Assembly (NCBI GenBank): GCA_028695735.1
Contig: JAQVIJ010000003.1
Location: 124,001-188,000, forward strand
Origin: Deltaproteobacteria bacterium
GTDB lineage: Bacteria; Desulfobacterota; Dissulfuribacteria; Dissulfuribacterales; DYLC01
DNA: 64,000 bases
Reading direction: 5' to 3'
Part shown: in pieces, positions 62,863 through 64,000 of the stretch
How the letters are laid out: every line of letters starts with the position of its first letter
Position numbering within the stretch: position 1 is the first letter of the stretch
Translations under genes and position numbers: made by a program
Notes under the pieces: model-generated
What the model was told of the DNA's origin: nothing
What the model saw: only the letters and a program-made list of their open reading frames with translations
Databases searched by the model: none

Positions 62863-64000
62863 TCAGAGCCCCTTGTTCAGCACCGACATAATCTTGTCCA
62901 TATCTGCATTAGTCTTCATCCATTCAGCCAGTTTGTCCATGTTCTGTTCCTTGAAGGCCTTGTAGCAGATGGTTTCCCGTCTTTCGCAAAGCCCTTTCCG
63001 TCTGCGAAGGAGGTTCAAAAATGCCAGCCTGACCTCATCGTTTTCGAAGATTCCGTGGAGATATGTGCCCAACACAAGGCCGTCATCTGCCATGGCGCCC
63101 AGTTCCTCTCCCTTTTCAGGGCTTATGTGCTGGACAGGGCCGCTGGCAGAGGTCTTCCCCATGTGTATCTCATAGCCGGTTGCACGGCCATCGAGCCCAA
63201 GGGCTGGAATTTCCAGAGGGATCTCCGTCTGCTCCAGCCATTTGTCGAAGGTCATGACGGTCTCCACGGGCAAGAGTCCCAGGCCTGGCGTGGCGCCGGA
63301 AGGGCCTTCTACGCCAAGTGGATCGCTTACTGTCAGGCCCAGCATCTGATAGCCGCCGCAGATGCCCCAAATGGGTTTTCCTGCGGCCCTGGCGGCGTGT
63401 ATTGCCTCTGACAGGCCGTTTTCATGGAGAAATTGTAGGTCAGCACGGGTATTTTTGGTCCCTGGTATCAGAATGCAGTCACTTTTTTTCAGGCGATCCG
63501 GAGCGCTTGTGAAGGTGATGGATATGTCCTCTTCCACATCGAAGGGAGTGAAATCCGTAAAATTGCTGATGCGCGGCAGTTTTACCACTGCTATCTGAAG
63601 GGATGCCCCTGACCTGAATCTGGCGCTTTCGTGCAGATGCACTCCGTCTTCCTGGTCAACCGTGATGTCCTGAAACCATGGCAGCACACCCATGCAGGGT
63701 AGGGGCAGTATTCGGGCGAACTGGTCGATCCCAGGCTGCAATAGGCCCCTGTCACCTCTGAATTTATTGATGAGATAGCCGCGCAGAAGGGGTTTGTGGA
63801 GGTCTTGAATCAGGTCATAAGTGCCCTTGAGCCAGGCAAAGACGCCCCCCCTGTCGATGTCTCCTATGAGGATGACAGGTGCCCCTGCATATTCGGCCAT
63901 CTTCATGTTAACGAGGTCTCGGTGCTGGAGATTGATCTCGGCAGGGCTGCCGGCACCCTCGATGACGATCACATCGAATTCCCCTGCAAGGGAATCGTAG
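62863..64000 (-). CDS. cobQ: Cobyric acid synthase, 5'-truncated by window edge
   Basis: Amidates four side chains of the corrin ring with glutamine and ATP. The visible part holds the end of the synthetase domain (VIVIEGAGSPAEINL, ILIGDIDRGGVFA) and the glutamine amidotransferase domain with nucleophile Cys in GICGGYQMLG and His in LGTYLHGIFEN. The frame is open through the window end (EFDVIVIEG), so the N-terminus lies outside. Position next to cbiB fits a cobalamin cluster continuing beyond the edge. Confidence 0.95.
   Translation of the reverse strand, partial: YDSLAGEFDVIVIEGAGSPAEINLQHRDLVNMKMAEYAGAPVILIGDIDRGGVFAWLKGTYDLIQDLHKPLLRGYLINKFRGDRGLLQPGIDQFARILPLPCMGVLPWFQDITVDQEDGVHLHESARFRSGASLQIAVVKLPRISNFTDFTPFDVEEDISITFTSAPDRLKKSDCILIPGTKNTRADLQFLHENGLSEAIHAARAAGKPIWGICGGYQMLGLTVSDPLGVEGPSGATPGLGLLPVETVMTFDKWLEQTEIPLEIPALGLDGRATGYEIHMGKTSASGPVQHISPEKGEELGAMADDGLVLGTYLHGIFENDEVRLAFLNLLRRRKGLCERRETICYKAFKEQNMDKLAEWMKTNADMDKIMSVLNKGL

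Overview
The window looks like chromosomal DNA of a Gram-negative anaerobe, most likely a Desulfobacterota (deltaproteobacterial) lineage. Supporting this are lipopolysaccharide genes (lpxB, kdsA, kdsC, lptC, lptA, lptB), an outer-membrane assembly lipoprotein (bamD), a beta-barrel porin, a UbiD-type quinone decarboxylase, a PaaK ligase paired with a tandem ACT protein, anaerobic-type cobalamin genes (cbiB, cobQ) and an AmmeMemoRadiSam cluster. The taxonomic placement is inferred from gene content and order; no rRNA is present. Coding density is high. Many neighbouring genes overlap by 4 bp (ATGA or GTGA), and TTG and GTG starts are used repeatedly.

Layout. 1-12.7 kb: the 3' part of an NRAMP transporter, rodA, then a leftward block (bamD, trxB, trxA, lpxB, yggU, tyrA, aroC). 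Next come tRNA-Cys and a rightward run of a thiamine-binding-like protein, a 43-aa CXXC protein, a membrane 4Fe-4S protein, rdgB and two poorly known genes, followed by leftward prfC. 12.7-26.2 kb: ligA, a cold-shock protein, dnaX, a UbiD decarboxylase, Mn-dependent pyrophosphatase, a secreted repeat protein, a porin, a purine nucleoside phosphorylase/MTA deaminase pair and Hsp20. 26.4-36.8 kb: paaK-ACT, then a long rightward run pyrG-kdsA-kdsC-lptC-lptA-lptB-rpoN-hpf-rapZ-EIIA that links Kdo and LPS export genes to sigma-54 and PTS-type regulation. 36.8-47.2 kb: a small HAD protein, a Trm112-like protein, rpoZ, dnaJ, moaC, dksA-like, GH57, galT, two response regulators (one GGDEF), Nudix and glgB. 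47.2-53 kb: the canonical protein quality-control group tig-clpP-clpX-lon with tRNA-Leu upstream. 53-64 kb: a C_GCAxxG_C_C protein, an Ig-like small protein, a YjdF-like membrane protein, an AT-rich type II restriction-modification island, the AmmeMemoRadiSam cluster, cbiB and partial cobQ.

The most unusual parts are these. (i) In the AmmeMemoRadiSam cluster the radical SAM enzyme carries a twin-arginine signal, its Memo-AMMECR1 partner is a single fused protein with a Sec-type signal, and the next gene is a polytopic membrane protein with an embedded spermidine-synthase-like domain. (ii) An MvaI/BcnI-type restriction module is framed by two nested pairs of imperfect direct repeats. (iii) A dispersed intergenic motif, GGGAnCCTTGAAAAATT, recurs across the window, twice as part of a longer composite repeat flanking rodA. 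(iv) A sharply AT-rich patch covers the 3' half of rpoN and the 5' half of hpf without disrupting either frame. No CRISPR array, rRNA operon, intact insertion sequence or prophage was seen.
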